Assembly (NCBI RefSeq): GCF_018916875.1
Contig: NZ_JAHLNO010000019.1
Location: 558,001 to 622,000, forward strand
DNA length: 64,000 bases
Source of the DNA: Virgibacillus proomii
GTDB lineage: Bacteria > Bacillota > Bacilli > Bacillales > Amphibacillaceae
Direction: 5' to 3'
Position 1 is the stretch's first letter. Each line of letters begins with the position of its first letter. Positions 44,999 through 54,355 of the stretch are shown here, piece by piece. The translations under genes and the position numbers were made by a program. Below the pieces are notes generated by a model. That model worked only from the letters and a program-made list of their open reading frames with translations, searched no databases and was not told where the DNA came from.

Positions 44999-45710
44999 AG
45001 TTAGAAATTATGAAGAGATGAGCAAGCGAGTAGGTGAAATAGTTATTGATACGATCAAGCAATTGGATAAGCCAGTATTAGGTCTAGCTACTGGATCTAC
45101 ACCAGAAGGACTATATCAGTATCTAATAGAAAAACATAAAAATAGTGAAGTATCATTTAAGCATGTGACTACATTTAATCTAGATGAGTATGTAGGCTTA
45201 GAAAAGGATGATATTAATAGTTATAATTATTACATGAATGAAAAACTATTTAAGCATCTAGATATTCCACGTGAACAAACACATTTGCCAGATGGAAATG
45301 CTTTGGATTTAAATGAAGAGGCATTAGAATATGAAGCACGTATTAAAAATGCAGGAAACATTGATTTGCAAATTCTTGGTCTTGGCTTAAACGGACATAT
45401 TGGTTTTAACGAGCCGGGGACTTCTTTTACAAGCAGAACCCATATTGTGCAATTAGATGAATCTACCCGTCAAGCCAATGCGCGTTTCTTTATTTCAATA
45501 GACGAAGTACCTACACAGGCAATTACTGCAGGAATTGAAACAATTATAGAAAGTAAGCAGATTGTTATGCTTGTTTCTGGTGAAAATAAAGCAGAGGCAC
45601 TAGCACGCCTAGTAAACGGTGAAGTAAGTGAAGATTTTCCTGCATCCATTCTCCAAAAGCATGATAATGTAAAAATTATCGCGGATGGAGCTGCTTGCAA
45701 GCTGATATAG
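44985..45710 (+). CDS. nagB: Glucosamine-6-phosphate deaminase NagB
   Basis: 241 residues from the ATG at 44985 (GGGAGATGA upstream, inside nagA). LGLATGSTPEGLY phosphate loop, TFNLDEYVGL with the proton-transfer Asp, GLGLNGHIGFNEPG with the catalytic His. It forms fructose-6-phosphate and ammonia from GlcN-6-P. Short form lacking the E. coli allosteric tail, as in other Bacilli. Coupled to nagA. Confidence 0.95.
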   Translation: MEIIKVRNYEEMSKRVGEIVIDTIKQLDKPVLGLATGSTPEGLYQYLIEKHKNSEVSFKHVTTFNLDEYVGLEKDDINSYNYYMNEKLFKHLDIPREQTHLPDGNALDLNEEALEYEARIKNAGNIDLQILGLGLNGHIGFNEPGTSFTSRTHIVQLDESTRQANARFFISIDEVPTQAITAGIETIIESKQIVMLVSGENKAEALARLVNGEVSEDFPASILQKHDNVKIIADGAACKLI

Positions 45711-45800
45711 GAGCTTAGTAGAAATAGGTACAATTTTTATAGATAAGAACAAAAGCTAGAAGTGCTTAGTTAGCGAAGTACAAACGGCAAAACTTCTGAA

Positions 45801-46049
45801 GCGATAAAGTGAAACTTCATTCAAGGAGTGTTTTTCTCCTTGAATGTTAGTTGAACGAATCGGGCATTTAGGTGCCGTTTTCTCCAATTTAGACTTCGCT
45901 GTATTCTCTGTAATTTTGAAGTGAGAGTCTTACGGCACCTTACATGCGGGATAAAGTGAAACTTCATTCAAGGAGTGTTTTTCTCCTTGAATGTTAGTAC
46001 CTTAATGGTATGACCTAAAGCCCTTAAACGAATCGAGCATTTAGATTCC
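45801..46049 (-). repeat. Two element C copies in inverted tandem
   Basis: Each begins (read leftwards to its right end) with GATAAAGTGAAACTTCATTC and carries CATTCAAGGAG / CTCCTTGAATG stems, a third variant of the terminal hairpin. The first copy is nearly whole (45801-45956); the second stops after GGGCTTTAGGTC. Confidence 0.8.
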
Positions 46050-46135
46050 GATGTTAACTTATCGTAGGAAGGAGATCGAAGTTTGCTAACAGCACAAGTG
46101 CTTAAGCTGGACGAAGCTACTTTTAAAAAGTTATC
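46050..46135 (-). repeat. Inverted element B left end
   Basis: Minus-strand reading matches the left end of B: AGTAGCTTCGTCCAGCTTAAG, GCAAACTTCGATCTCCTTCC, GATAAGTTAACATCGG. Joined to the C tandem, the same B-C neighbourhood as at 40594. Confidence 0.7.
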
Positions 46136-46176
46136 TACCATGGACAAACGGATAGATTTTCCCTAAACAATAAAAA

Positions 46177-46213
46177 GCCGCCCAAAAGTTTGTTTATCAA
46201 GCTTTTGGGCGAC
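46177..46213 (-). terminator. Terminator of yvyE
   Basis: CGCCCAAAAG / CTTTTGGGCG, 10-bp stem; CTTTTTATTG follows on the minus strand. Confidence 0.85.
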
Positions 46214-46250
46214 AGCTATTATAAGCTGAGCAATGTGAACAATGGATTTT

Positions 46251-46883
46251 CTACATATCAATTTCTATATAGGTTGTATCCGTTTCGGTAATCTGTGCTT
46301 GGTCATTCGTATGATCAACGATAAACTCTCTAAAACCCTTCTCTTGTCCAACTTCTACATAGACAATAAACTCTACCTTATCAGTATAGTTAATCGTTTT
46401 AAGGATATAGTTTGATTGACGTAAGGCATGTTCCAGTTTACCGGATAATGTGTAATCCACAATAATCGAGAAGCCTTGCATTCGTTGTCTTTTTACAACT
46501 CCTGTTGTTTTTATAGCTTGAGATGTCGTATTGCCATAAGCGCGAATTAACCCACCCGCACCAAGTTTTATGCCTCCAAAATAGCGTGTAACAACTACAG
46601 CAGTATCTTTAAGCTGTTGTTTTTTTAAAACTTCAAGGATGGGTACTCCAGCAGTGCCACTTGGCTCACCGTCGTCATTTGCTTTCTGAATTTGATCGTG
46701 TTCACCAATTAAATAAGCTGAACAATTATGAGTGGCATCATAATGTTTTTTTTTGATTTCTTGAATAAAAGCTTGAGCCTCTTCTTCAGTTTCCACTCGT
46801 TTAACATAACCAATGAACCGGGACTTTTGGATGACTAACTCATTCATCCCTTGGTGTTTTACGGTATAATATTTATCTAACAA
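46251..46883 (-). CDS. yvyE: YvyE/YigZ (IMPACT family) protein
   Basis: 210 residues; TTG start eight bases after AGGAGGG. N-terminal IMPACT domain with KSRFIGYV, HNCSAYLIG, DDGEPSGTAGVPIL and VVTRYFGGIKLGAGGL; C-terminal DUF1949 domain (about 138-205). The family binds ribosomes or acts in translation control; the exact role in Bacillus is unknown. Divergent from degS, the same neighbourhood as in B. subtilis (yvyE next to degS-degU). Confidence 0.92.
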   Translation of the reverse strand: MLDKYYTVKHQGMNELVIQKSRFIGYVKRVETEEEAQAFIQEIKKKHYDATHNCSAYLIGEHDQIQKANDDGEPSGTAGVPILEVLKKQQLKDTAVVVTRYFGGIKLGAGGLIRAYGNTTSQAIKTTGVVKRQRMQGFSIIVDYTLSGKLEHALRQSNYILKTINYTDKVEFIVYVEVGQEKGFREFIVDHTNDQAQITETDTTYIEIDM

Positions 46884-47058
46884 CTTGCATACCCTCCTAA
46901 TTATCGTTCATGATAGAATAAGGAAAGCTATTAAAAGCTTACGGAAATGAACATATTTGAGTATAAAGAAGCACAAGAATTATTCTCAAGTATGCTAAAA
47001 GACCCTATAAAAAAATTGCTGGTATGCGTATAATTATATCATAGGTTGGTGGAAAATA

Positions 47059-48198
47059 ATGGCGCAGAGAATTAGTGAAAGAGCTTTAGACTATATTATC
47101 AATGAAATGATTGAAGTAGTAGAGAATAGTAAAGATGAGATTTTTAATATTAGCGAAGAAGCGAGAACAGAGCATGAGCATCTTGTAAAAGAATTAAAGG
47201 AAACGAAGATCAAAGTGGCGCAACATATTAAAGATGGAGATGAGCTGGAGCAAAAGGTCCGCTTTTCTCGGAGACGCTTAGCCGAAGTGAGCAAATATTT
47301 TGATCGATATTCGGAAACGGAAATACGAGAAGTATACGAAATGACTCATGCGATGCAAACTAAATTAGCTATGCTGCGTCAGGAAGAAAGTGTGTTGCGT
47401 GAAAAGCGAGATGATTTAGAACGAAGATTAGTAACGTTAGGCCAAACGATTAAGCGAGCAGAAGGGTTAGCAGGAAAAATTTCTGTCGTTCTAAATTATT
47501 TACAAGATGACTTTCAACAAGTAAACGAAATGCTTGAAGAAGCAAAAGAAAAGCAAGAATTCGGTTTGAAAATAATTGAAGCTCAAGAGGAAGAAAGGCG
47601 AAAGATATCAAGAGAAATTCATGATGGACCAGCACAGATGCTGGCTAATATTCTATTACGCTCGGAACTCGTTGAGCGTACTTGCCGTAATCGAGACGTA
47701 GAGCAAGCCTTAGAAGAAATTAAAAGCGTACGTAAAATGATACGATCTTCCTTATATGAAGTACGTAGAATCATCTATGATCTTCGCCCGATGGCTTTAG
47801 ATGACCTTGGCCTTATTCCAACGATCAAAAAATATGTAGCTACCATTTCTGATTATAATGAGGTAAAGATTGAATTTATTTCGATGGGTGAAGAAAAGCG
47901 ATTACATCAAAAATATGAAATAGCTTTTTTTCGGCTAGTTCAGGAAGCGTTGCAAAATGCTGTCAAACATGCAGAAGCCTCATTGATTCAAGTAAAGTTG
48001 GAAATTGGTAAAAGTAGTCTAACCATGATTATTAAAGATAATGGAAAGGGTTTCGACCCATCTATGAAAAGGGACAAGTCATTTGGATTAATCGGTATGA
48101 GAGAGCGGGTTGAAATGCTGGAAGGAGAAATGGAGATTTCCTCCAAAATTGGAAAAGGTACAACTATTTTCATAAAGGTTCCATATACCTCGGTATAG
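47059..48198 (+). CDS. degS: Two-component sensor histidine kinase DegS
   Basis: 379 residues, soluble; GGTGG before the ATG. N-terminal DegS coiled-coil sensor (about 1-165), HisKA_3 domain with phospho-acceptor His at about 188 (SREIHDGPAQ), and HATPase_c with ALQNAVKHAEA, DNGKGFDP and GLIGMRERV. It phosphorylates DegU in response to cytoplasmic signals, including flagellar state and salt in B. subtilis. Length equals B. subtilis DegS within a few residues. degU follows after 106 bases. Confidence 0.95.
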   Translation: MAQRISERALDYIINEMIEVVENSKDEIFNISEEARTEHEHLVKELKETKIKVAQHIKDGDELEQKVRFSRRRLAEVSKYFDRYSETEIREVYEMTHAMQTKLAMLRQEESVLREKRDDLERRLVTLGQTIKRAEGLAGKISVVLNYLQDDFQQVNEMLEEAKEKQEFGLKIIEAQEEERRKISREIHDGPAQMLANILLRSELVERTCRNRDVEQALEEIKSVRKMIRSSLYEVRRIIYDLRPMALDDLGLIPTIKKYVATISDYNEVKIEFISMGEEKRLHQKYEIAFFRLVQEALQNAVKHAEASLIQVKLEIGKSSLTMIIKDNGKGFDPSMKRDKSFGLIGMRERVEMLEGEMEISSKIGKGTTIFIKVPYTSV

Positions 48199-48304
48199 CG
48201 GTATAATATAAAAAGAAACTGAATTGTTATATTAAATATAATGCGTTCTATCATAAATAGCTTCTAGATTAAATAAAACAATTCTATATGGGAGGAACGA
48301 ATAC

Positions 48305-48997
48305 ATGACTGCGGAAAGAAAATTACGAATTATATTAATTGATGACCATAAGCTGTTTCGAGAAGGAGTTAAAAGAATTTTAGATTTTGAACCTTCTTTT
48401 GAGGTGGTAGCAGAAGGTGATGATGGGTCAATGGCTGCAAAGCTTGTGAAGGAGCATAATCCAGACGTCGTGCTAATGGATATTAATATGCCGAATATGA
48501 ATGGTGTTCAAGCAACAACAGACCTCGTTCGCTATTTTCCTAACACGAAAGTTATCATTCTCTCAATCCACGATGATGAAAGTTATGTCACGCATGCATT
48601 AAAAACAGGAGCACAAGGTTATTTGCTTAAAGAAATGGATTCAGATGCACTTATTGAAGCAATTAAGGTTGTAAGTGAAGGTGGATCTTATCTCCATCCA
48701 AGAGTTACTCATAATTTAGTGATGGAATATCGCCGTCTTGCTAAAGACCATGTTTCTTCTCTGTCCGATAATGGTGTTGAATATCGCCAACCACTTCATT
48801 TGTTAACGAAAAGGGAATGTCAAGTTCTACAATTGCTAGCAGATGGAAAAAGTAATCGGGCTGTAGCTGAAACATTATATATTAGTGAAAAAACTGTCAA
48901 AAACCATGTGAGTAATATATTGCAGAAAATGAATGTGAATGACCGTACGCAAGCTGTAGTTGCTGCTATTCGTAAAGGATGGGTTGAAGTTATTTAA
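48305..48997 (+). CDS. degU: Two-component response regulator DegU
   Basis: 230 residues; GGGAGGAACG upstream. Receiver domain with acidic pair DD13-14, phospho-acceptor Asp59 (VLMDINMPN) and Lys in LLKEMD; C-terminal LuxR-type helix-turn-helix (about 165-228: [18 protein letters not shown]). DegU controls exoenzymes, motility, competence and matrix genes in a graded manner, so it links to the motAB, calY and LuxR genes of this window (inference). In B. subtilis it also has its own promoters within degS. Confidence 0.96.
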   Translation: MTAERKLRIILIDDHKLFREGVKRILDFEPSFEVVAEGDDGSMAAKLVKEHNPDVVLMDINMPNMNGVQATTDLVRYFPNTKVIILSIHDDESYVTHALKTGAQGYLLKEMDSDALIEAIKVVSEGGSYLHPRVTHNLVMEYRRLAKDHVSSLSDNGVEYRQPLHLLTKRECQVLQLLADGKSNRAVAETLYISEKTVKNHVSNILQKMNVNDRTQAVVAAIRKGWVEVI

Positions 48998-49400
48998 AGG
49001 CAGCTAGTTAAATCATGTAACAAATACTCCAAACTTAAAAACTTCATTATAATAACGAAGATACATGGTGTCACCATCCTTTTTGGAAGTGGCACTTTCA
49101 TCTTATTTCCCCTTTTTTCTAAACGACGTTAGTTTTGCCAAGTATAATAACGTTTTAAAGTGGACGGTAAATGATAGTTTAGCTTAAGAGGCGTAAGTGT
49201 ATAAAACAAACAATGAGAATAAAAGAAAAATCCTATCATGAATAATGACGAGGGAAAGGTTCTTCATATGCCAGGTTATTTTTCTGTCTGTAAAAGAATG
49301 CATTTTTTAATGCTTTCATGTAAAATAAAATGGAAACTGTTCTAATAAATGCTCATCGTTTAATAGTGGGCTAAAGTACATGAAAGAGGAGAAGGTTTGT
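48998..49400. other. Intergenic degU-degV
   Basis: About 400 bp without a gene or repeat. CATGGTGTCACCATC (49062-49076) is a small palindrome. Promoter of degV not assigned. Confidence 0.35.
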
Positions 49401-50243
49401 ATGAAAGTTGCTGTAATGACAGACAGCACGGCTTATATAGACAAAGAGATACGTGATAAACATCAGATTTATATGGTACCTTTAAGTGTCCAATTTGCTG
49501 ATACTTCTTATCGTGAGGAAATTGACATTACAACAGATGAATTTTATCGGAAATTAAAAGAAAGTAAGGAATTACCAAAGACTTCTCAACCATCGATCGG
49601 AGATATTACAAGCTTACTAGAAGAACTAGCAAAAGATTATGATGCAGTTATATCTATTCATCTTTCCAGCGGTATTAGCGGTACATATCAAGCAGTGGTA
49701 AGTGCAGGGGAAATGGTAGAAGGAATTGATGTTTATGCCTATGATTCTGAAATAAGCTGTATGGCTCAAGGTTTTCTAGTACTAGAAGCCGTTGAATTGA
49801 TTGCAAAAGGGAAACAACCAGCAGAAGTTATTAAACGGCTTGATGAAATCAAAGTAACTACACGCAGTTATTTTATGGTTGATGACTTAAGTAATTTACA
49901 GCGTGGAGGGCGCTTAAATGGTGCTCAAGCAATTATTGGCAGTCTCTTACAAGTAAAGCCGATCCTGCATTTCGTAGACAAGATTATTGTACCGTTTGAA
50001 AAAATCAGAACAAAGAAAAAAGCCATCCAGCGAATACTTGATTTACTGGAAGAAGATGCTTCTCAAGGCCAGCGATTAAAAATAGCGTTTATTCATGCTA
50101 ATAGGGAAGGAGAAGCAATAGAACTGCAACAAAAGTTCTTAGCTAAATATCCGGATATGGATACGACCATCAGCTATTTTGGACCGGTAATTGGTACTCA
50201 CTTAGGAGAAGGAGCATTGGGAGTAACCTGGTATAAAAAATAA
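49401..50243 (+). CDS. degV: DegV family fatty-acid-binding protein
   Basis: 280 residues from the ATG at 49401 (GAGGAGAAGG upstream). VAVMTDSTAYIDKE at the N-terminus, TSQPSIGDI, HLSSGISGTYQA and DDLSNLQRGGRLNGAQA are DegV signatures. The two-domain fold binds one fatty acid; FakB proteins of this family present it to FakA kinase. Placement after degS-degU as in B. subtilis. Its specific lipid is unknown. In B. subtilis comF genes follow; here repeats and a riboswitch follow. Confidence 0.92.
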   Translation: MKVAVMTDSTAYIDKEIRDKHQIYMVPLSVQFADTSYREEIDITTDEFYRKLKESKELPKTSQPSIGDITSLLEELAKDYDAVISIHLSSGISGTYQAVVSAGEMVEGIDVYAYDSEISCMAQGFLVLEAVELIAKGKQPAEVIKRLDEIKVTTRSYFMVDDLSNLQRGGRLNGAQAIIGSLLQVKPILHFVDKIIVPFEKIRTKKKAIQRILDLLEEDASQGQRLKIAFIHANREGEAIELQQKFLAKYPDMDTTISYFGPVIGTHLGEGALGVTWYKK

Positions 50244-50260
50244 ATGATTTGTTAGCCAAT

Positions 50261-50298
50261 AAAAAACCTCTACTAATTTTATATTAGGGAGGTTTTTT
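50261..50298 (+). terminator. Terminator of degV
   Basis: AAAAAACCTC / GAGGTTTTTT with an inner CTAAT/ATTAG stem. Confidence 0.85.
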
Positions 50299-50483
50299 AT
50301 ATGTTAAATGTTTTAACACATAAGCTAAACCGGTGAAAAATGTAACGTTTTAAGTAAGCCTTATCAACAGAGCAGCACCTAATCTAAGGTCAAATTGTTT
50401 TTCCTTTTTAGTAATAAAATAGTGATTTTTTGAAAAATTCCCTCTTGACATTCTATTGTTTACGATATATAGTGGTGGTTAAG

Positions 50484-50803
50484 TTTAAGGGGATGTTCAA
50501 AAAGTTAAAATGACACAGTGAATTTAAGCGTTGTCTAATAAAATTATATCCGTTCCTACATGGTAAATTTTAAAAATTAGCAATGTTTAACTTAAGTGCT
50601 AAAGCTGTAGCAACCCACCACTAAACGAGCGCTTCTAGCTTTTGCTCTTGGTTTGTTTCCCGTGGTTCCTAACTGTACCACACACTGCGCTAACGAAACT
50701 ACGCTGCCTTGAACTTCGACTCAACAGAACGTGGTCGTGTCGGCGTTGCATAGGTTTCATAATCTTAGTCACCTTGGTCTTTCTTTTTGAACACGCCTTT
50801 AAA
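50484..50803 (+). mobile_element. Element G, MITE-like, about 320 bp
   Basis: Imperfect 21-bp inverted ends: TTTAAGGGGATGTTCAAAAAG at the left and CTTTTTGAACACGCC-TTTAAA at the right. No open frame of note. TTTAA at both outer edges could be a target duplication. A second copy starts at 63781. It ends 23 bases before the SAM riboswitch. Confidence 0.7.
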
Positions 50804-50826
50804 TAAAAAAATTATGTATATTATTT

Positions 50827-50991
50827 TCTTATCCAGAGAGGTGGAGGGACTGGCCCGATGAAGCCCGGCAACCTTGTGCATTCGCTTGCGCAATAAGGTG
50901 CCAATTCCTGCAAAACTGTTTTTGTTTTGAAAGATAAGAGAGGTGGTGCAATGTCTTCTATAGCCTCTCTGTCTTTGACAGAGAGGCTTTT
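50827..50991 (+). promoter_or_regulatory. SAM-I riboswitch (S box) with intact terminator, no downstream gene
   Basis: Aptamer 50827-50939: P1 TCTTATC/GATAAGA, AGAGAGGTGGAGGGACTGGC, CCGATGAAGCCCGGCAACC, GGTGCCAATTCCTGC, GAAAGATAAG. Terminator stem AGCCTCTCTGTC / GACAGAGAGGCT (50962-50988) with TTTT. AGAGAGG (50937-50943) can pair with CCTCTCT (50964-50970) as antiterminator and shares bases with P1, the classical SAM-off switch. The first real gene downstream is 1.3 kb away, behind repeats. Confidence 0.95.
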
Positions 50992-51042
50992 ATAATAGTG
51001 GGTATGAAACTATATTCATTCAACATGGAGATTAGCTTTTTT

Positions 51043-51134
51043 GTACTATAGGAAAGTATAACATTTTATGGTTTATAGTATAAGAAAAACTACAGCTTTC
51101 GCTAAAGACTTGGCGATAAGCCAAGTTTTTCTAA
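51043..51134 (+). repeat. Element A, copy 5
   Basis: GTACTATAGG to TTTTTCTAA after a TTTTTT tract. It cuts into a short frame starting ATGAAACTATATTC (51004) that could be what is left of the gene once controlled by the riboswitch. Confidence 0.88.
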
Positions 51135-51137
51135 AAA

Positions 51138-51630
51138 AAGTAGCTTCACTGTCTAGCTTAAGTGCTCCCAACTGTAGCGAACTTTGATCTCCTTCCTGCG
51201 TTAAGTAAAACATCAGCTTGAATTTAAAGGAAGGTCGACTAAAAAGCGGGCTTGCCGCTCACGCTCAGGCGTCGGCTTACCCCTATTTTAGAGGTATGTT
51301 TTCTTTATCCCGAATGGAAGGAGCCCTATTTCTCTCATCTAAAAAATCTGCTTATCATTTTCGAGCTTTATGAGAGAAGCGACTCCTAAATGCTCAATTC
51401 GTTTGGATCGACAAGACAGAGGAGCTGTGGCAGCAATACACCGCAAATTTTTCAAGGATAGGGAAAGCTTCGACAGCGACACATCGTGATTTTTCAAAGA
51501 CAGGGAAAGCTACTTGAATAGACAGCGCACGTAGAAAAAGCGTTCTTCTTTTTCAAGGACAAGAAAAAACTACGATAGCATTACATTGTACGTAGAAAAA
51601 GTGTTCTTCTTTTTCAAGGACAGAGAAGTT
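51138..51630 (+). repeat. Element B with at least four D units
   Basis: B left part as at 12287, then units starting GGACAGAGG, GGATAGGGA, AGACAGGGA, GGACAAGAA and a partial GGACAGAG, lengths about 42 to 60 bp. Confidence 0.8.
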
Positions 51631-51941
51631 TCGGTATAATCCCCTAAAAATTTTGGATTTGAACAAAAAGTGCACTCTTACAATCGTCTGTGCAATAGTT
51701 TGATGCAAATATTAACCAATTAACGTCAAACTGTAGTTTGACTGAACTACTCCCTTGGATAAAAGTGTACTTAATTTATCGGAAAAGAATGTTTTTATTG
51801 CCAGAACAAAAAACAGTGTTGTATGTTTAGCAAGGTTAATTAAGATAGCCGAAAGGAATGTTGTTTTTAATGAATGTATATGGTGTATGGTTGTTCTAAA
51901 TTCTAAGCCTTGGTTTGGGGTCATTGCAACCGTTACGATAT
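51631..51941. other. Intergenic between repeats
   Basis: Unplaced AT-rich sequence. Overlapping weak frames on both strands (51755-51997 plus, 51712-52029 minus) run into the C element; neither has a ribosome site or a recognisable family. Confidence 0.35.
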
Positions 51942-52052
51942 TATTTATCCCGCATGTAAGGTGCCGTAAGACTCCCGCTTCAAAGAGCCTGAGTTGATAC
52001 AAAAGGGTCTCAGTGGTAGAAAACGGCACCTAAATGCCCGATTCATTCAACT
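51942..52052 (+). repeat. Element C, left two thirds
   Basis: TTTATCCCGCATGTAAGG, stem 1 and TAAATGCCCGATTC are present; it ends before the terminal hairpin. Confidence 0.8.
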
Positions 52053-52295
52053 GCATCACAAGGTATAGTGCTGTAAAATCCGACAAGATGAGGATACTGC
52101 ATTTATTTTTTGGTAATTTCTTCTATGTTGTTATCATGAAAGGTTAGAAGAAAGTTTTCAGGAAGTCCGGCAGAATAATACATTGAATTTTAACGTTTGC
52201 TTATTTCTGGGGGCTTATGTTTCCAGTAAGTTTTTTCTACTGGCTGAATTATTCGGTCTTTGCTAGAAGTAAAAATATATTGGAGGTTTATTTAG

Positions 52296-52775
52296 ATGGA
52301 TCAAAGAGAATTGCGAAATTGTTTTGGGCATTTTGCCACGGGTGTATGTGTAGTAACGTGGAAGGATGATAACGACAACCGAAAGGGAATCACAATTAAT
52401 TCATTTACTTCTGTTTCCCTTCATCCACCTCTTGTATTAATTTCTATCAAGAAGCAATCAAAGTCATTAAATAGTTTAAAAAAACAAAAATTTATAGTCA
52501 ATATTTTATCTGCAGAACAAAAGGAGTATGCACTTTATTTTGCAAGGCAGTCACAAGAAGATCTAGTTATTGACTGGCAGAAGGATTCGGATATTGGTCC
52601 CAAACTGAACAATGCGGTTGCAACAATGGAATGTACATCCTGGGCAGAGTATGAGGGTGGAGATCACTTGCTTCTATTAGGGCAGGTGGTAACTTTTTCC
52701 TATAACGAAAATGAATGTTTGTTGTTCCATAAAGGAAAGTTTTTACAAACAAAAACGGAAACTATAATTAAATAA
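52296..52775 (+). CDS. hpaC: Flavin reductase component HpaC-like
   Basis: 159 residues; GGAGG upstream. Flavin-reductase-like split-barrel: [45 protein letters not shown] and a C-terminal GQVV. It makes reduced FAD for the oxygenase encoded next. It is 22 bases upstream of hpaB, the normal two-component monooxygenase pairing. Distance from the orphan SAM riboswitch (1.3 kb with terminators between) argues against control by it. Confidence 0.88.
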   Translation: MDQRELRNCFGHFATGVCVVTWKDDNDNRKGITINSFTSVSLHPPLVLISIKKQSKSLNSLKKQKFIVNILSAEQKEYALYFARQSQEDLVIDWQKDSDIGPKLNNAVATMECTSWAEYEGGDHLLLLGQVVTFSYNENECLLFHKGKFLQTKTETIIK

Positions 52776-52797
52776 AGGCCAAAGGAGAAAAAGTAAA

Positions 52798-54285
52798 ATG
52801 AGTATTCGAGCAGGAAAGCAGTATCTAGAAAGTTTACGAAATAGAAAATCAAATGTGTGGTTAAATGGGAAACGGATTGACAATATTGTAGATCAGCCAT
52901 ATTTTTCACAGCCTATCAAGGAAATTGCCAAGCTGTACGATATGCAGCATAATCATCAATACCAAGATAAAATAACATATATTTGTGAAGAAACTGGCAC
53001 AAGAGTCAGTAATGCATTTTTGATACCTGCTAAAAAGGAACATTTACAAATGCGTCGACAACTCTATGAATTATGGGCAGAATCAACGTTTGGTCTCATG
53101 GGGAGAACACCAGATAGTTTAAATTCGGTTATTACTGGGATGGCTGCAAACCATTTATTTTTTCGTAGGTATGGGAATGAGTATGGAGATAACATTATCA
53201 ATTATTATAAGTATATGAGAGATCATGACTTGTTTTTAACGCATGCCATTGTAAATCCACAAAATGATAGAAGGAAAACCTCATACGAACAAGAAAATGA
53301 ATTCACACATTTGGGGGTTGTTAAAGAAACAGATGAAGGATTAATTGTAAGAGGGGCAAAGATGTTGGCTACACTTGCACCAATCGTAGACGAAATTATT
53401 ATTTATACGTATCCTGGTTTTAGACCAGGAGATGAAAAGTATGCTGTTGCATTTGCTTTGCCAATCGATACCCCGGGCCTTCATTTATATTGTCGGGAGC
53501 CAGCACAGGACGGTCAACGTTCGACCTGGAATCACCCTTTAGCATCAAGGTTTGAAGAAGCGGATGCTTTAGTAGTATTTCATGATGTGTTAGTTCCTTG
53601 GGATCGTGTATTTATTAATCAAAATGTAGAAGCCGCTAATTTACTTTATCAAACTGCAGGTGTTAATCACCAGTCAGCGCATCAATCCGTGGTAAGGGGA
53701 TTTGTTAAGCTCGCTTTTGTAACAGAGGTGACGTGTGCTCTTGCCGATTCGGTCGGCGTAGATGAGTTTTTGAATGTTCAAAATCAATTAGCGGAACTAA
53801 TTCAAAATACAGAAACGGTTAGAGCACTTCTTTATACTGCTGAGAATCAGTACGAAATTTGTTCTACAAAAGAGATAATTCCTAATCCTTTAGCGGTAGA
53901 AACAGTGAGAGGGGTATTACCGGTTATCTATCCAAGAGCAATACAAATATTGCAAACCATTGGTGCAGGTGGCTTATTAATGTCACCATCGGAAGGGGAT
54001 TTTACTAATCCTGAAATTGCTGATGATCTGCATAAATATTATACGGGGAGACGAGAAGTAACATCAGTAAGGAGAGTTAGATTATTTAAGCTCGCTTGGG
54101 ATCTATGTGGGGAAGCTTTTGGACAACGACTTGTCCAATATGAACGATATTATTCCGGTGATCCAGTAAGGAAAAGAGGAGTATTTTATAAGCAATATAA
54201 GAAAAGTAATCCGTCCTATTCACGAGTAGACAGAGCATTAAAAGAAGCGTTGCAGCTTTCTGCAACATCTCAAGTAAAAGCATGA
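52798..54285 (+). CDS. hpaB: 4-hydroxyphenylacetate 3-monooxygenase oxygenase HpaB-like
   Basis: 495 residues; AAAGGAGAAA upstream. HpaB family (acyl-CoA dehydrogenase-like fold): [11 protein letters not shown]-terminus, [15 protein letters not shown] (about 100), [18 protein letters not shown] and [14 protein letters not shown]. It hydroxylates 4-hydroxyphenylacetate or a related phenol ortho to the OH, using reduced FAD from HpaC. B. subtilis YoaI is comparable. No ring-cleavage genes are adjacent, so a different phenolic substrate is possible. Confidence 0.88.
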   Translation: MSIRAGKQYLESLRNRKSNVWLNGKRIDNIVDQPYFSQPIKEIAKLYDMQHNHQYQDKITYICEETGTRVSNAFLIPAKKEHLQMRRQLYELWAESTFGLMGRTPDSLNSVITGMAANHLFFRRYGNEYGDNIINYYKYMRDHDLFLTHAIVNPQNDRRKTSYEQENEFTHLGVVKETDEGLIVRGAKMLATLAPIVDEIIIYTYPGFRPGDEKYAVAFALPIDTPGLHLYCREPAQDGQRSTWNHPLASRFEEADALVVFHDVLVPWDRVFINQNVEAANLLYQTAGVNHQSAHQSVVRGFVKLAFVTEVTCALADSVGVDEFLNVQNQLAELIQNTETVRALLYTAENQYEICSTKEIIPNPLAVETVRGVLPVIYPRAIQILQTIGAGGLLMSPSEGDFTNPEIADDLHKYYTGRREVTSVRRVRLFKLAWDLCGEAFGQRLVQYERYYSGDPVRKRGVFYKQYKKSNPSYSRVDRALKEALQLSATSQVKA

Positions 54286-54309
54286 AAATAATTATAGATT
54301 TAACATGAA

Positions 54310-54349
54310 AAAGTTGCTCCATCAGGTAACTATCTGATGGAGCAACTTT
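54310..54349. terminator. Bidirectional terminator hpaB / yhgE
   Basis: AAAGTTGCTCCATCAG pairs with CTGATGGAGCAACTTT, 16-bp perfect stem with A- and T-rich ends, between convergent genes. Confidence 0.85.
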
Positions 54350-54355
54350 GGAAAT

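Noticed and set aside
50827..50991. T-box leader as alternative for the 50.8-kb RNA
   Set aside because: No T-box sequence (TGGNACCGCG) or specifier loop; the S-box core matches throughout.
51712..52029. 105-residue minus frame and 80-residue plus frame between repeats
   Set aside because: The two frames overlap each other and run into element C; neither has a ribosome site or recognisable motif. A lost methionine gene was considered but no similarity was seen.
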